The notes: generated by a model from the letters alone, not told the origin. Counted from the stretch's first letter, positions 20,222-29,397 are shown. The stretch is DNA of 64,000 nucleotides from Staphylococcus gallinarum (GCF_000875895.1 NZ_JXCF01000012.1:1-64000); one strand, 5' to 3'. Made by a program: numbers and translations.

Positions 20222-20782
20222 ATGACAAGTTTAGAAACGTATTTCAACAACAGTCAACCACTTGATCAGTATATTGCAGCAATGACAGAAAACAAAGAGA
20301 ATTTAGAGTCAATATATCATTCATTCTCTTTACCAAATAATGATCAAAGACTAGATCAACTTAAAACATCAAACTACAGCAAAGTCTTGGTAATTTCAGA
20401 AGATTGGTGTGGCGATGCTATGATGAACATTCCAATTTTAAAACATATCAGTGAAGCACTAAACTTGGAAGTTCGTGTCTTCCATCGTGATGAAAATACT
20501 GATTTAATAGATCAATATCTAACAAATGGAACTGCTAGGTCCATTCCAATTTTTGTCTTTTTAAATGATAATTTTGAACAAGTTTCAGTGTGGGGTCCAC
20601 GTGCTAAACAAGTACAGCATTTTGTAGACGAAACGCGTGCAAAGTTACCAGCTAAAGATGATCCTACATATGAAGATAAATCTGCAGAAACACATGTAAT
20701 TATTAGTAACCGCTATAAGACAGATTCTCAAATGTGGAAACATGTTTATGATTCAATTTTAGACAAACTTATCACAATATAA
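20222..20782 (+). CDS. thioredoxin-family protein
   Basis: A 186-residue protein of the Thioredoxin_9-like group. The active-site region reads SEDWCGDAMMNIP, so only one Cys of the CxxC pair is present, followed by a cis-Pro region (ARSIPIFVFLNDNFE) typical of thioredoxin folds. It lacks a signal peptide and is cytoplasmic. Single-Cys members are poor disulfide reductases, so a monothiol or non-redox role is possible. GGGGGAAG precedes the ATG. It stands alone between terminators, convergent with pmtD. Confidence 0.8.
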   Translation: MTSLETYFNNSQPLDQYIAAMTENKENLESIYHSFSLPNNDQRLDQLKTSNYSKVLVISEDWCGDAMMNIPILKHISEALNLEVRVFHRDENTDLIDQYLTNGTARSIPIFVFLNDNFEQVSVWGPRAKQVQHFVDETRAKLPAKDDPTYEDKSAETHVIISNRYKTDSQMWKHVYDSILDKLITI

Positions 20783-20837
20783 AAAAAGAGACGTATGAAT
20801 AGGTTTTCTAACCGTTGATTCATACGTCTCTTTTTAT
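20783..20837. terminator. bidirectional terminator between the thioredoxin-like gene and pmtD
   Basis: AAAAAGAGACGTATGAA / TTCATACGTCTCTTTTT, a 17-bp perfect stem with T-runs on both strands. Confidence 0.85.
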
Positions 20838-20856
20838 TGTGAAATTCGGTTAAATC

Positions 20857-21585
20857 TTATATATCTTTTCTAGTTGCATAAAATAAATTGACGATAAATA
20901 ACACAACTATAGATGCTGATGAAATGAACCATTGCCAATGCGTGAATGTATAATCACCTGATGTTGTTTTAGAAGTTAAATAGCTAAATGGTACATATTT
21001 TAATGAATCTTTAATGTCGTCCCCAATTTTAGGAATCATTGGTAAGAATGGTTCAGCAAATGGAACAATTAATACTAAAAAGATTCCTAATGTAAAGATT
21101 AATGCCGTTTTAGGAACGATTAATGAGAATAAATAAAGCAATAATCCATAGAATAAATGGAAAATAAAGAAAAACCATAAGAGTTCAAAGAATTTATCTG
21201 TTTTTACATTTTTACCATCTACAATACCTTGTACAATTAAGACAAATACAACCAGAGCGGCAGTTATCATAATTGAAATCAACAGTATAGAAATCACTTT
21301 GGCGATAACATAGCCAGCACGACTTGATTTCTTATTCATATATAATTGAATCGTACCTTGTGAGATATCTCTTGTGATTGTTTTAATAACAAACAGTAAA
21401 CCCATTAATGAGAAGAACCAACTACCTGCCGATAGTAATGTATTACCATTCATTTGATCTGACTGTTGAACAAACAATACAGTAAACCCTATTAATGGAA
21501 TAATAGTTAGCAGTAATGCTAAATAAGTCAAAGGACTTTTAAAAATACTATACATATCATATTTTACTAATTGTAAACTATTCAT
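20857..21585 (-). CDS. pmtD: PSM exporter permease PmtD
   Basis: A 242-residue ABC-2-type permease with six hydrophobic segments and the end FIVNLFYATRKDI. It is the last gene of a five-gene minus-strand operon pmtR-A-B-C-D with pairs of ATPases and permeases, the layout of the staphylococcal phenol-soluble modulin transporter. It pairs with PmtC. Pmt exports PSMs including delta-toxin and protects the producer from them (known in S. aureus). Its start overlaps the pmtC stop by one base. Confidence 0.88.
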   Translation of the reverse strand: MNSLQLVKYDMYSIFKSPLTYLALLLTIIPLIGFTVLFVQQSDQMNGNTLLSAGSWFFSLMGLLFVIKTITRDISQGTIQLYMNKKSSRAGYVIAKVISILLISIMITAALVVFVLIVQGIVDGKNVKTDKFFELLWFFFIFHLFYGLLLYLFSLIVPKTALIFTLGIFLVLIVPFAEPFLPMIPKIGDDIKDSLKYVPFSYLTSKTTSGDYTFTHWQWFISSASIVVLFIVNLFYATRKDI

Positions 21586-22457
21586 TATTTCCCGCCTTTC
21601 TGATTAATATTAAAGTAAGTATCACGTAAAGAACTCTTACGAGTTTCAATAAATTCTGGATAAATGCCGATTTCAGCTAATCCTTTTAATAGTGATTTGT
21701 AGTTCTTTTGAGCATTCAATATTATTTCATTATTTTCTTTTAGTGATTGAATAACTTCATGATGTTCGTTTAAATGTGCTAATGTTTTATCAAATTCGTC
21801 TGTTGCTACAATAACCACTGTAGAATCAGTAGGTGCACCTGATTTCATATCTACATCTTGCACGAAATTACCATCTCTTAGAAATACTGCTCTGTCACAA
21901 ATCAACTCAATATCTTCTAATTTATGGCTAGAAATTAATATTTTCATTTCCAATTCTTTTACTAATGATTGAATTGTTTTCAATACATCTATAGAACCAT
22001 CTGGATCCATGCCATTAGTAGGTTCATCTAAAATAAGATACTTGGGTTTGTTCATTAATGAAACTGCTATTGCTAATTTTTGTTTCATTCCCATTGAATA
22101 TTTTTTAACTTTTTTCTTAATATACGGTCTCATACCAAATGCATCGATAATATAATCTGTATATTTTTTGTCAAAACCTTTTCCTAAGACATGTGCAAAT
22201 AATTTCAAATTATATAGTCCTGATTTATTATCATATAATTTAGGATGTTCAATTAGATAACCGATATTTTCTTTATTTCCTAATTTTACTTCACCTTTAT
22301 AATTAATAATATTTCCATTCATTACTTTCATTAAAGTCGTTTTTCCGACACCATTTTTACCAATTAAACCTACAATTTGGCTATGGCCAAAATCAAAATC
22401 TATATGATCCAGTACATTATTAGAACCATAGGTCTTAGTTATATCGTGTAATTGCAT
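21585..22457 (-). CDS. pmtC: PSM exporter ATPase PmtC
   Basis: A 290-residue ABC ATPase. Walker A is GKNGVGKTT, the signature YSMGMKQKLAIA, Walker B LILDEPTNGMD and the switch His is in SSHKLEDIE. It energises export through PmtD and PmtB. It overlaps pmtB by one base, and the order matches pmt of S. aureus. Confidence 0.92.
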   Translation of the reverse strand: MQLHDITKTYGSNNVLDHIDFDFGHSQIVGLIGKNGVGKTTLMKVMNGNIINYKGEVKLGNKENIGYLIEHPKLYDNKSGLYNLKLFAHVLGKGFDKKYTDYIIDAFGMRPYIKKKVKKYSMGMKQKLAIAVSLMNKPKYLILDEPTNGMDPDGSIDVLKTIQSLVKELEMKILISSHKLEDIELICDRAVFLRDGNFVQDVDMKSGAPTDSTVVIVATDEFDKTLAHLNEHHEVIQSLKENNEIILNAQKNYKSLLKGLAEIGIYPEFIETRKSSLRDTYFNINQKGGK

Positions 22458-23140
22458 TAATTTGCCTCCTTTTGTTGGTTACTTATTTTTTTGTATTGTA
22501 TAAAGTAGTTACTAATAAAGAAAATAATGCTAATAATTAAAAAACCATATTTATAGAGCAATTCTAAGTAATTCAAAAATATAGGTTGATGCCCTATCAA
22601 AGATTGTATGCCTACAGCAATGAGAATCATTAAAAATGGTATAAATAAAATCATTATCAATAAGTAAACTAAATATGAAATATTCTCAGATTTTTGTTCT
22701 AAATTTCTCTTAAATGCGATTGGTACAGCGAATAAATTAATCGCTATATAAGAAAATGGCAAGGTTATACTATACGAAATTCCCGTCTTAGAAACTGTTG
22801 AACTAGGAATATTATATAAAGATAAAATACCTGCACCGATTAAAGTAAATAATAAAATAGTAATATATGTTGAATCTAATAATGCTTTCTTAGACACTGG
22901 TAAACTACCAAAGAAGTCTAGTGATTGTTTGTGACCCAATCTACTGTGAAAGCGAAAGGCATGACCAGAATCTAACAATGAAACAAAAAGAATAATCATT
23001 GCAACAATAGATGAAAGTATTCTAATGATCAACAAATCATTGTTAATCAGTAATTGAATTGGTGCAAAAATGAGCAAGAGACTATACAACACAATGGTTT
23101 TTTTACGTAATTTAAAGTTTCTAATAATTAAATTTTTCAT
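22457..23140 (-). CDS. pmtB: PSM exporter permease PmtB
   Basis: A 227-residue permease with six predicted membrane segments (for example IRILSSIVAMIILFVSLLD and GFLIISIIFFISNYF) and a basic C-terminus. It partners PmtA in the Pmt transporter. It begins 12 bases after pmtA ends and abuts pmtC. The motif HSRLGHKQSLDFFGSLPVSK is a cytoplasmic coupling segment seen in this permease group. Confidence 0.88.
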   Translation of the reverse strand: MKNLIIRNFKLRKKTIVLYSLLLIFAPIQLLINNDLLIIRILSSIVAMIILFVSLLDSGHAFRFHSRLGHKQSLDFFGSLPVSKKALLDSTYITILLFTLIGAGILSLYNIPSSTVSKTGISYSITLPFSYIAINLFAVPIAFKRNLEQKSENISYLVYLLIMILFIPFLMILIAVGIQSLIGHQPIFLNYLELLYKYGFLIISIIFFISNYFIQYKKISNQQKEAN

Positions 23141-23152
23141 CTAACGTCTCCT

Positions 23153-24040
23153 TCATTTATTCTCACTTTCATGTTCCACTGTTGTACTGTCACCTTTTTC
23201 CAAGTAAACCATTAATTCTTCTATCGTCGGCTTGGTAATTGCAACTTTATTACCAAATATTTCTTTGAAGACATTGGCTTGGTCAGTTAAGGCGACATAT
23301 CCTGTTTTATTTTTTTCATAGTAATGCATCAATCCAAACAACTCATCGTCTAGGTGTTCAGAATCACCTTTAACAACTTGATATTGATTCATAATTTGAT
23401 CTAAATAATCATTCAATACAACTTTACCGTCTTTAAAGTAAATTAAGTAATCTGCAATTTTCTCTAGATCTGAAATGATATGTGTCGATAAAAAGACTGT
23501 TTTTTCTTCATTAATCAATTCTTGCTGTATTATATCTAGGACTTCGTTGCGTACGATTGGATCCAATCCAGAGGTCGGCTCATCTAAAATGAATAACTCA
23601 GCTTGATGACTGAAGGCAATCGCAATTGATAATTTCATCTTCATTCCAGTTGATAAAGTCTTAATCTTACTGTTATATGATAAATTGAATTTTCTTAAGT
23701 AGCTGTTAAATAACTCATGATTCCAATCGTCATAAAAAGGAGCTACAACCGATTCAACCTTATTAATAGTCCATTTTTCATTTAAATATAAATCCGAGTA
23801 AACGAAACCAATTTTATTTTTCAACGCCACAGCATGTTTGCGCATTGACTTATCAAACACAAAGATTTCTCCACTACTTGGCTCAATTAAATCCATTATC
23901 ATTCTAATCATGGTCGTCTTCCCAACACCATTGGAGCCGATAAAGCCTGTTACATACCCTTTTGGAACTTGAAAGTTAATATCTTTTAATGCAAAGCCAC
24001 CATATTCGTAATTAACGGCATTAACTTCTATTGCATTCAT
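23153..24040 (-). CDS. pmtA: PSM exporter ATPase PmtA
   Basis: A 295-residue ABC ATPase of the YtrB-like group. Walker A is GSNGVGKTT, the signature LSTGMKMKLSIA, Walker B LFILDEPTSGLD, and the switch His is in STHIISDLE. Its start overlaps the pmtR stop by four bases, so repressor and exporter are translated together. Confidence 0.92.
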   Translation of the reverse strand: MNAIEVNAVNYEYGGFALKDINFQVPKGYVTGFIGSNGVGKTTMIRMIMDLIEPSSGEIFVFDKSMRKHAVALKNKIGFVYSDLYLNEKWTINKVESVVAPFYDDWNHELFNSYLRKFNLSYNSKIKTLSTGMKMKLSIAIAFSHQAELFILDEPTSGLDPIVRNEVLDIIQQELINEEKTVFLSTHIISDLEKIADYLIYFKDGKVVLNDYLDQIMNQYQVVKGDSEHLDDELFGLMHYYEKNKTGYVALTDQANVFKEIFGNKVAITKPTIEELMVYLEKGDSTTVEHESENK

Positions 24041-24417
24041 TCCTCGTCCTCCTCATATATCATTGCTAGGATATCTTGCAATTCAGAGAGAGACATACCA
24101 ATCGTTTTAGCTTCTTTGCTAATTGACTTGGCTAAGGATTCAATCACAATAAATTGTTTTTCCTTCAATATCGAACTATCTTGTTCCTTTACAAAGGTGC
24201 CTTTTCCTCTAATAGTGAAGACGAATCCATCTTTCTCGAGATCTTCGTAAGCACGTTTGGTGGTAATTACACTAACACTTAAATCTTGTGCTAATTCACG
24301 CATTGAAGGTAAGTGTTCGCCGGGATCAACGTAGCCTTTTAAAATATTTTCTTTAATTTGCTGTTTAATTTGCTCATATATGGGGCTCTCACTATTATTT
24401 TTTAAAAGTATTTTCAT
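24037..24417 (-). CDS. pmtR: GntR-family repressor PmtR
   Basis: A 126-residue YtrA-subfamily GntR regulator: winged helix with SPIYEQIKQQIKENILKG, LPSMRELAQDLSVSVITTKRAY and FTIRGKGTFV, then a short helical dimer domain. The length is typical of YtrA-type, which lack a large effector domain. In S. aureus PmtR represses pmt and is released by PSMs. It is the first gene of the operon. Confidence 0.93.
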   Translation of the reverse strand: MKILLKNNSESPIYEQIKQQIKENILKGYVDPGEHLPSMRELAQDLSVSVITTKRAYEDLEKDGFVFTIRGKGTFVKEQDSSILKEKQFIVIESLAKSISKEAKTIGMSLSELQDILAMIYEEDEE

Positions 24418-24436
24418 TAACGTCCTCCCTTATCGC

Positions 24437-24476
24437 TGTATATACACAATATACACAATATATCATTAGTTGTAAA
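24437..24476 (-). promoter_or_regulatory. pmt operon promoter and likely PmtR operator
   Basis: On the minus strand TTTACA (24476-24471), 17 bases, TATATT (24453-24448), followed at once by the palindrome TGTATATACA (24446-24437). A repressor at that dyad would cover the transcription start, fitting autoregulation by PmtR. Confidence 0.65.
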
Positions 24477-24511
24477 CATCTTTCTGTTAAATATGTGATT
24501 AATACATGGAA

Positions 24512-24551
24512 AAAGGCTTAATTGAGTATACAGTATATACACAGTTAAGCC
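24512..24551 (-). terminator. terminator of the 62-residue membrane protein gene
   Basis: GGCTTAACTG...CAATTAAGCC stem with TTTTT on the minus strand. Its loop region holds GTATATACTGTATAC, similar to the pmt operator, so it might also bind PmtR. Confidence 0.6.
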
Positions 24552-24568
24552 TTGTAATTACTTATAAA

Positions 24569-24757
24569 TTATTTTTTGTGGTGTTTATTTCGTTCTTTCC
24601 TATTATTATTTCGATTAATAAACGCGCAAATCATAAACATTATTGCAGCTATTAATAATTTAATACCAGATGATTCATTACCATTCGCCTGTAAATAATA
24701 TCCTACAATAAATGAAATAATTGCTAAGCACACAAAAACTTTAGTTAAATGTCTCAC
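24569..24757 (-). CDS. small two-helix membrane protein, unknown
   Basis: A 62-residue protein with two membrane helices (VFVCLAIISFIVGYYL and IKLLIAAIMFMICAFI), a loop containing NGNESSG, and a basic tail (NRNNNRKERNKHHKK). GGGGTGATTAGGTGAG precedes the start. It lies upstream of pmtR, separated by a terminator. Not recognised. Confidence 0.55.
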   Translation of the reverse strand: MRHLTKVFVCLAIISFIVGYYLQANGNESSGIKLLIAAIMFMICAFINRNNNRKERNKHHKK

Positions 24758-24874
24758 CTAATCACCCCGAACATCGTTATTATAGCAAACAATAATTTAA
24801 TTTTCTAAATATACTATTAAATTTATTAGTATATGAACAGTTCTAATTCTATTATATACAATAAAATATAATGT

Positions 24875-24903
24875 TTGCAGAGTTATATCATTGATGATAA
24901 AAT
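24875..24903 (+). promoter_or_regulatory. predicted promoter of antitoxin RNA II
   Basis: TTGCAG (24875-24880), 17 bases, TAAAAT (24898-24903), giving a start near 24910, which makes an RNA of about 60 nt up to the shared terminator. Confidence 0.6.
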
Positions 24904-24909
24904 TGTAAA

Positions 24910-24968
24910 TGTATCCACGAATTATACTACACAACCCCAAGTCTGGTGTCGCAGACTTGGGGTTTTTG
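24910..24968 (+). ncRNA. RNA II-like antitoxin of a par/Fst type I system
   Basis: A short + strand RNA converging on the toxin mRNA and sharing its terminator, as in par of pAD1. Its 5' part (24918-24931, CGAATTATACTACAC) is complementary to the toxin translation-start region, because the toxin mRNA carries a direct repeat: GTGTAGTATGATATCGTGG at the start and GTGTAGTATAATTCGTGG beyond the terminator. The terminator itself gives the second interaction. Size and layout match the known about 65-nt RNA II. Confidence 0.7.
24935..24968. terminator. shared bidirectional terminator of the par/Fst locus
   Basis: CCCCAAGTCTG-GTGTCG-CAGACTTGGGG stem, with TTTTT on the + strand. Confidence 0.85.
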
Positions 24969-24979
24969 TGTAGGGCCAC

Positions 24980-25078
24980 CTATTTGTCTTTCCAATTATT
25001 TTCTAACCAAACACGGAAAATAACAAGTAAGCAACCCGTTATTAGCGTTCCTATAATTTCTTGCCACCACGATATCAT
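24980..25078 (-). CDS. Fst-family type I toxin peptide
   Basis: A 32-residue hydrophobic peptide beginning MISWWQEIIGTLITG, with one membrane helix, a Trp-rich start and a charged end (ENNWKDK). This is the layout of Fst/PepA1-type toxins (helix, then polar tail). GGGAGG lies six bases before the ATG. Such peptides insert in the membrane and stop growth. The mRNA start region is targeted by RNA II. Its promoter carries a LexA box, so expression should rise on DNA damage, as for TisB of E. coli; I know of no Fst locus described this way. Confidence 0.75.
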   Translation of the reverse strand: MISWWQEIIGTLITGCLLVIFRVWLENNWKDK

Positions 25079-25130
25079 ACTACACCTCCCACAGTAAAAA
25101 GTGCCATGTGGAATTTGATGGCCTGTTCTT

Positions 25131-25158
25131 ATTTTAACACAAATAGAACATATGTTCG
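25131..25158 (-). promoter_or_regulatory. LexA box over the Fst toxin promoter
   Basis: On the minus strand CGAACATATGTTCT (25158-25145) overlaps the -35 position of an extended -10 promoter (TG-T-TAAAAT, -10 at 25136-25131). The 12-base core GAACATATGTTC is identical to the box of the disrupted yolD gene at 6711. Confidence 0.75.
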
Positions 25159-25272
25159 ATAAAGGTGTCAGTTTTTTTATAAATTTTATTTAAAATGTGG
25201 TCAGGACTTTAATTTTAAATGATTTCAAGATAATATAGGAAGTAACAATATGTAAAGAGAGGTAGACCATCC

Positions 25273-26562
25273 ATGAATCCATTAGCTTTAGATTTAAATG
25301 AACAATTGTCTAAATCAAATCCAGAAATTGCAGATATGCTTTCAGATTTAGGTAAATTAATGTATTATCCGAAAGGTATTTTATCTCAATCTGCTGAAGC
25401 CAAAGCTACAAAATATAATGCCACTATTGGTATGGCAACTTATAGCAATAAAAAGATGTACGCAGACACTTTAAATAACGTTTTTGGCGAATTAGAACCT
25501 GATGAAATTTTCCCTTACTCACCTCCTCAAGGTATCGAACCCTTACGTGATTTATGGCAAGAAAAAATGTTGAAAGAAAATCCAGATTTAAATAAAACGG
25601 ATATGACTAGACCTATTATCACAAATGCATTGACTCATGGTTTATCATTAGTTGGCGATATGTTTGTAAACAGTGGTGATACAATATTATTGCCTACACA
25701 TAACTGGGGTAACTACAAACTTGTTTATAGTACAAGACATAGTGCTGTTTTCGAAACGTATGATATTTTTGATGAAAATGGTAATTACACTACAGATGCT
25801 TTAGTGAATACTTTAGCGAATTATAATAAAGATAAAGTAGTACTTATATTAAATTATCCAAACAACCCAACAGGTTACACACCTACTAAAGATCAAGTTA
25901 ATCAAATCGTGACAGCTATCAAAGACTTAGCAGAACGAGGTACTAATGTCATCGCTCTTGTTGATGATGCATATTACGGATTATTCTATGAAGATGTCTA
26001 TACTCAATCTTTATTTACTGCATTAACAAACTTACAGTTAAAAAATCTACTTCCTATACGTTTAGACGGTGCAACTAAAGAATTTTTTGCTTGGGGCTTA
26101 AGAGTTGGTTTCATTACATTTGGTGTAAATGATGAAACAGCAAAATCTGTATTAGAAGCAAAGGTTAAAGGTATGATTAGAAGTAATATTTCTAGTGGTC
26201 CTATGCCTTCCCAAAATGCAGTGAAATACGTGTTAGAACATAATGAAACGTTCGACCAAGAAATTCAACACAATATCGATACGTTACAAGCACGCTATGA
26301 AGTCACTAAAGATGTCGTTTATGATGAAAAATATAAACCATACTGGCAACCATATGAATTTAATTCAGGTTACTTCATGGCTGTACAAGTCAAAGGTGTA
26401 GATCCTGAGACATTACGCACACATTTAATTGAAAATTATTCAATCGGTATTATCGCTTTAAATAAGACAGATATCAGAATTGCCTTTAGTTGTGTAGAAA
26501 AAGAAGACATACCGCATGTATTTGATTCTATCGCAAAAGCAATTGCAGAATTACAAAATTAA
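25273..26562 (+). CDS. class I/II aminotransferase
   Basis: A 429-residue PLP-dependent aminotransferase of fold type I. The substrate-binding and cofactor motifs are visible: LNYPNNPTGY, VDDAYYGLFYED (Asp binding the PLP nitrogen) and DGATKEFFAWGLRVGF (Lys forming the Schiff base). The C-terminal half has NSGYFMAV and IRIAFSC (Arg for the carboxylate). The amino-donor specificity cannot be told from sequence. RBS AGAGAGGT. It stands alone, followed by a terminator. Confidence 0.87.
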   Translation: MNPLALDLNEQLSKSNPEIADMLSDLGKLMYYPKGILSQSAEAKATKYNATIGMATYSNKKMYADTLNNVFGELEPDEIFPYSPPQGIEPLRDLWQEKMLKENPDLNKTDMTRPIITNALTHGLSLVGDMFVNSGDTILLPTHNWGNYKLVYSTRHSAVFETYDIFDENGNYTTDALVNTLANYNKDKVVLILNYPNNPTGYTPTKDQVNQIVTAIKDLAERGTNVIALVDDAYYGLFYEDVYTQSLFTALTNLQLKNLLPIRLDGATKEFFAWGLRVGFITFGVNDETAKSVLEAKVKGMIRSNISSGPMPSQNAVKYVLEHNETFDQEIQHNIDTLQARYEVTKDVVYDEKYKPYWQPYEFNSGYFMAVQVKGVDPETLRTHLIENYSIGIIALNKTDIRIAFSCVEKEDIPHVFDSIAKAIAELQN

Positions 26563-26570
26563 TTAAACTA

Positions 26571-26642
26571 AAAAGGAACAAGCACTAAACTACAACGTCA
26601 CTTTTATTAGTGAAACGTTAAATTAGTGTTTGTTCCTTTTAT
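26571..26642. terminator. bidirectional terminator between aminotransferase and DinB-like gene
   Basis: AAAAAGGAACAAGCACTAA / TTAGTGTTTGTTCCTTTT long hairpin between convergent genes. Confidence 0.7.
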
Positions 26643-27110
26643 TTATTGTTGTTGTTTTAATACTCGTGACATTTCTTCAATTTTACCGGCATGTAATGGA
26701 ATGTGTATCGCATTTAATACAAGCAATTCATCTAATGTATTACAACCTGCAATTGTTTCAGTCAATTCCTGTTCTAATTGTTGATCCGTTAAATTTCTCG
26801 CTCTATCAGGTACAGTTTTTAAATAATTAAAAATTTCATCGATTGATGGTATTTCTTTATCTCCCCATTCTGTTGGAGAACTACCATATCCGAATAATTC
26901 ATTATATTTAACCACATCTACTTCGTTTTGTTCACATAGAGATAAGCCAGATTCAAATATCGTTAATACATGTCCGTATTGCCAATGAATTGTATTTGGA
27001 AACAGCTCAAATTTGTCATCTAAAACTTGATCGTTATCCCATTTTTCATATCCAGACAATAGATAATTAATTCCAGTATCAATAACCTCATAAACTGTTT
27101 TCTTTGTCAT
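26643..27110 (-). CDS. DinB-family protein
   Basis: A 155-residue four-helix-bundle protein of the DinB/YfiT-like group, from the ATG at 27110 (MTKKTVYEV) with GGGAGAA upstream; the frame extends 15 codons further without RBS. The metal-binding histidines are suggested by TIHWQYGHVL and AIHIPLHAGKIEEM. These proteins are metal-dependent and often thiol-S-transferases using bacillithiol in Firmicutes; the substrate here is unknown. Confidence 0.8.
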   Translation of the reverse strand: MTKKTVYEVIDTGINYLLSGYEKWDNDQVLDDKFELFPNTIHWQYGHVLTIFESGLSLCEQNEVDVVKYNELFGYGSSPTEWGDKEIPSIDEIFNYLKTVPDRARNLTDQQLEQELTETIAGCNTLDELLVLNAIHIPLHAGKIEEMSRVLKQQQ

Positions 27111-27366
27111 AATTATTCTCCCTTTCGTAAACAAGTTGAAAATCATACAAAGCATTACACCTTTGTAGCGAAACTATTTTCAACTCTACCCTAATATCAA
27201 ATGTTTATTCAGTGCACAATAAATACTAGAATATTTATAAAATATCAATAGCTAATAAGTAGCATATCAAATTCATTCCTTATTAGAAATTAAATCAACT
27301 TATTAACACTAACATATGCTTTAATATTACGATGGAGTTAAACAAAGTATTAACCTTATTCAATAA

Positions 27367-28212
27367 TTATTTCTGTAATATAGCTAATAATTGTAAAAAG
27401 GCAGGTGTACCTATATTGTCTTTACGATAAACAAAAGAAATGGGTACATCTTCAAAAATTTCATTTATTTCATAAAAATCAACATCAATATCAGGTCTGT
27501 TATGTAATACAGACAATGGTAACATTGCAATGCCTATGCCAGCTTTCACACAACCTAAAATACCATCTAAAGTATTTAAAGTCATGACACTTTGAATAGC
27601 TATATGATTATAGTCCAACCAATGTTCAAAGTAACTTCTATAAAAACAACCTTGTTCAAAGACAATAATTGATTGCGGTAAGTTGGTCTGTAACAAGTCC
27701 TCACTACCCTTTTGAGAAATAACAATCATTCTTTCTTCGTATAATGGGACTTGTAGCAGTTCTTTTTCATTAACCTCTCCTGATAAAAATGCGCCGTCTA
27801 GATTTCTAGCTTTAATATACTCAATGAGCTGTTTAGATGAACCAGTAGTAACATTTAATTTAGTGTTATTATCTGTTCTGCGAAAGGCTTCCAATATTTC
27901 AGGTAACCTTGTCGCTGCAATCGTTTCAATTGAACCAATTTTTAATGTAGATTGTTTTACTTTAACAATATCTGCTTCTGCTTTTGCTACAAGAGAAAGT
28001 ATGTCATTAATATAAGTTAAGAGTACCTGACCTTTTGCTGTAGGTGTAATTTCTCTCTTATCTCTATAAAGTAGTTGCGCATCATAATGTTTTTCTAAGC
28101 GCTTAATCTTAGCAGTTACATTTGACTGTACGTAGTTTAATTCAACTGCAGCTTTGGTAAAACTTTTCATATCACATACCGTTTTAAATGTTTTTAAATC
28201 CTCAATTTGCAT
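27367..28212 (-). CDS. LysR-family transcriptional regulator
   Basis: A 281-residue LTTR: the N-terminal winged helix (MQIEDLKTFKTVCDMKSFTKAAVELNYVQSNVTAKIKRLE is the classical region, residues 1-40) and a C-terminal periplasmic-binding-like effector domain. It begins 19 bases after the MFS gene ends on the same strand, so it probably forms an operon with that transporter and may control it. The ligand is unknown. Confidence 0.87.
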   Translation of the reverse strand: MQIEDLKTFKTVCDMKSFTKAAVELNYVQSNVTAKIKRLEKHYDAQLLYRDKREITPTAKGQVLLTYINDILSLVAKAEADIVKVKQSTLKIGSIETIAATRLPEILEAFRRTDNNTKLNVTTGSSKQLIEYIKARNLDGAFLSGEVNEKELLQVPLYEERMIVISQKGSEDLLQTNLPQSIIVFEQGCFYRSYFEHWLDYNHIAIQSVMTLNTLDGILGCVKAGIGIAMLPLSVLHNRPDIDVDFYEINEIFEDVPISFVYRKDNIGTPAFLQLLAILQK

Positions 28213-28230
28213 TTTTCATATCACTCCAAT

Positions 28231-29397
28231 TTAACGCATCACGCTATAACTCTTAGCACTACTGATCAAACCAACCAATAAAATAACCGTTGCAAATCCT
28301 AAAGCTAAGTTATAATTTCCCGATTCACCTATCAAAACACCTGATATACTAGGCGCAATCATTTGTCCTACACTATAGATTACGGTTAACGAGGCAACAA
28401 AGTTAGTCTTAGTATTAAAGCGATACATCATAGTTTGACCTTGAGATAAAAAGAGTGTAGTTAGACCTAAGAAAGTACCACCAAATAATATAGAACTAAT
28501 AATAATGCTAACTATATTATGAGAAAAGATTGGTAAACAAACACCAATTATCTGCAAAGTAAATGCTAAATATATTGCTTTCTCTCTAGTGATCTTATCA
28601 GCAATCATTGACCAAAGTACTGTTGAAGGAATTGCACCTAATCCAACAAACATCCAACTGAGCGAAGCATAGTCTGCAAATTGCGGTATAGATTTCACAA
28701 TAACAACTAAAAATGTACCTGTTATAATATATCCTGCCCCCTCACAGAAATATGCAATATAGAAATACCTTTTAAATTTAGCATTAATAGATTGTGTTGC
28801 TAAATGGTTATGACCTTGTGCACTCTCCTTTTTCAAATGTGTATTATCTTTCATTGTAAAAAAGACAAACATGGCTATAATCATTGAAAATATACCTAAT
28901 GTAATCCATAACGCTTGCCACGATACATAATCCGTAGCGAAAAATATATAAATACTACTTACAAAGAGTCCCATACCAACAGCACTATACAATAGACCAG
29001 AAATACTTTCTTTATATGCTTGTCTTAATGCATCTAACACAATATTAGAAGCCAATACAAACACTGTCCCACTAGTAATACCGCCTATTAAACGTAAGAC
29101 CAACCATACAACATAATGGTTCGATACTCCCATTAATACTGTACTAGCAATATTAATTAGTAAATATATTTTCAAATCGATCGCTTTTGATTTGAAAATA
29201 AACCAAATTGGTATAATAGCGCCAATCAAATAACCTAAATAATTGGAAGTTGCTAAATAACCTGAAGTTTGACTATTTAACGCTGTAGCTGATTGCATAA
29301 TCGGTAATATTGGTGTAAATGCAAACCTACTGATTGCCATAACTATAAATAAGGCTATCATTCCTGATATCAATTGCTTGTATGTTCTATCTAACAT
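28231..29397 (-). CDS. MFS transporter, YbfB/YjiJ family
   Basis: A 388-residue transporter from the ATG at 29397 (MLDRTYKQLISG), preceded by AAGAGGG; the frame is open to 29457 but those 20 residues are polar and unlikely. Twelve hydrophobic segments are visible, with ISRFAFTPILPIM at helix 1, typical of the YbfB/YjiJ family. The cargo is unknown. Followed by a LysR regulator. It is the only transporter in this 4-kb stretch. Confidence 0.82.
   Translation of the reverse strand: MLDRTYKQLISGMIALFIVMAISRFAFTPILPIMQSATALNSQTSGYLATSNYLGYLIGAIIPIWFIFKSKAIDLKIYLLINIASTVLMGVSNHYVVWLVLRLIGGITSGTVFVLASNIVLDALRQAYKESISGLLYSAVGMGLFVSSIYIFFATDYVSWQALWITLGIFSMIIAMFVFFTMKDNTHLKKESAQGHNHLATQSINAKFKRYFYIAYFCEGAGYIITGTFLVVIVKSIPQFADYASLSWMFVGLGAIPSTVLWSMIADKITREKAIYLAFTLQIIGVCLPIFSHNIVSIIISSILFGGTFLGLTTLFLSQGQTMMYRFNTKTNFVASLTVIYSVGQMIAPSISGVLIGESGNYNLALGFATVILLVGLISSAKSYSVMR

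Noticed and set aside
24797..25097. 60- and 62-residue frames on both strands across the par/Fst locus
   Set aside because: They run through the terminator stem and regulatory RNA; the short toxin frame has the RBS and family features.
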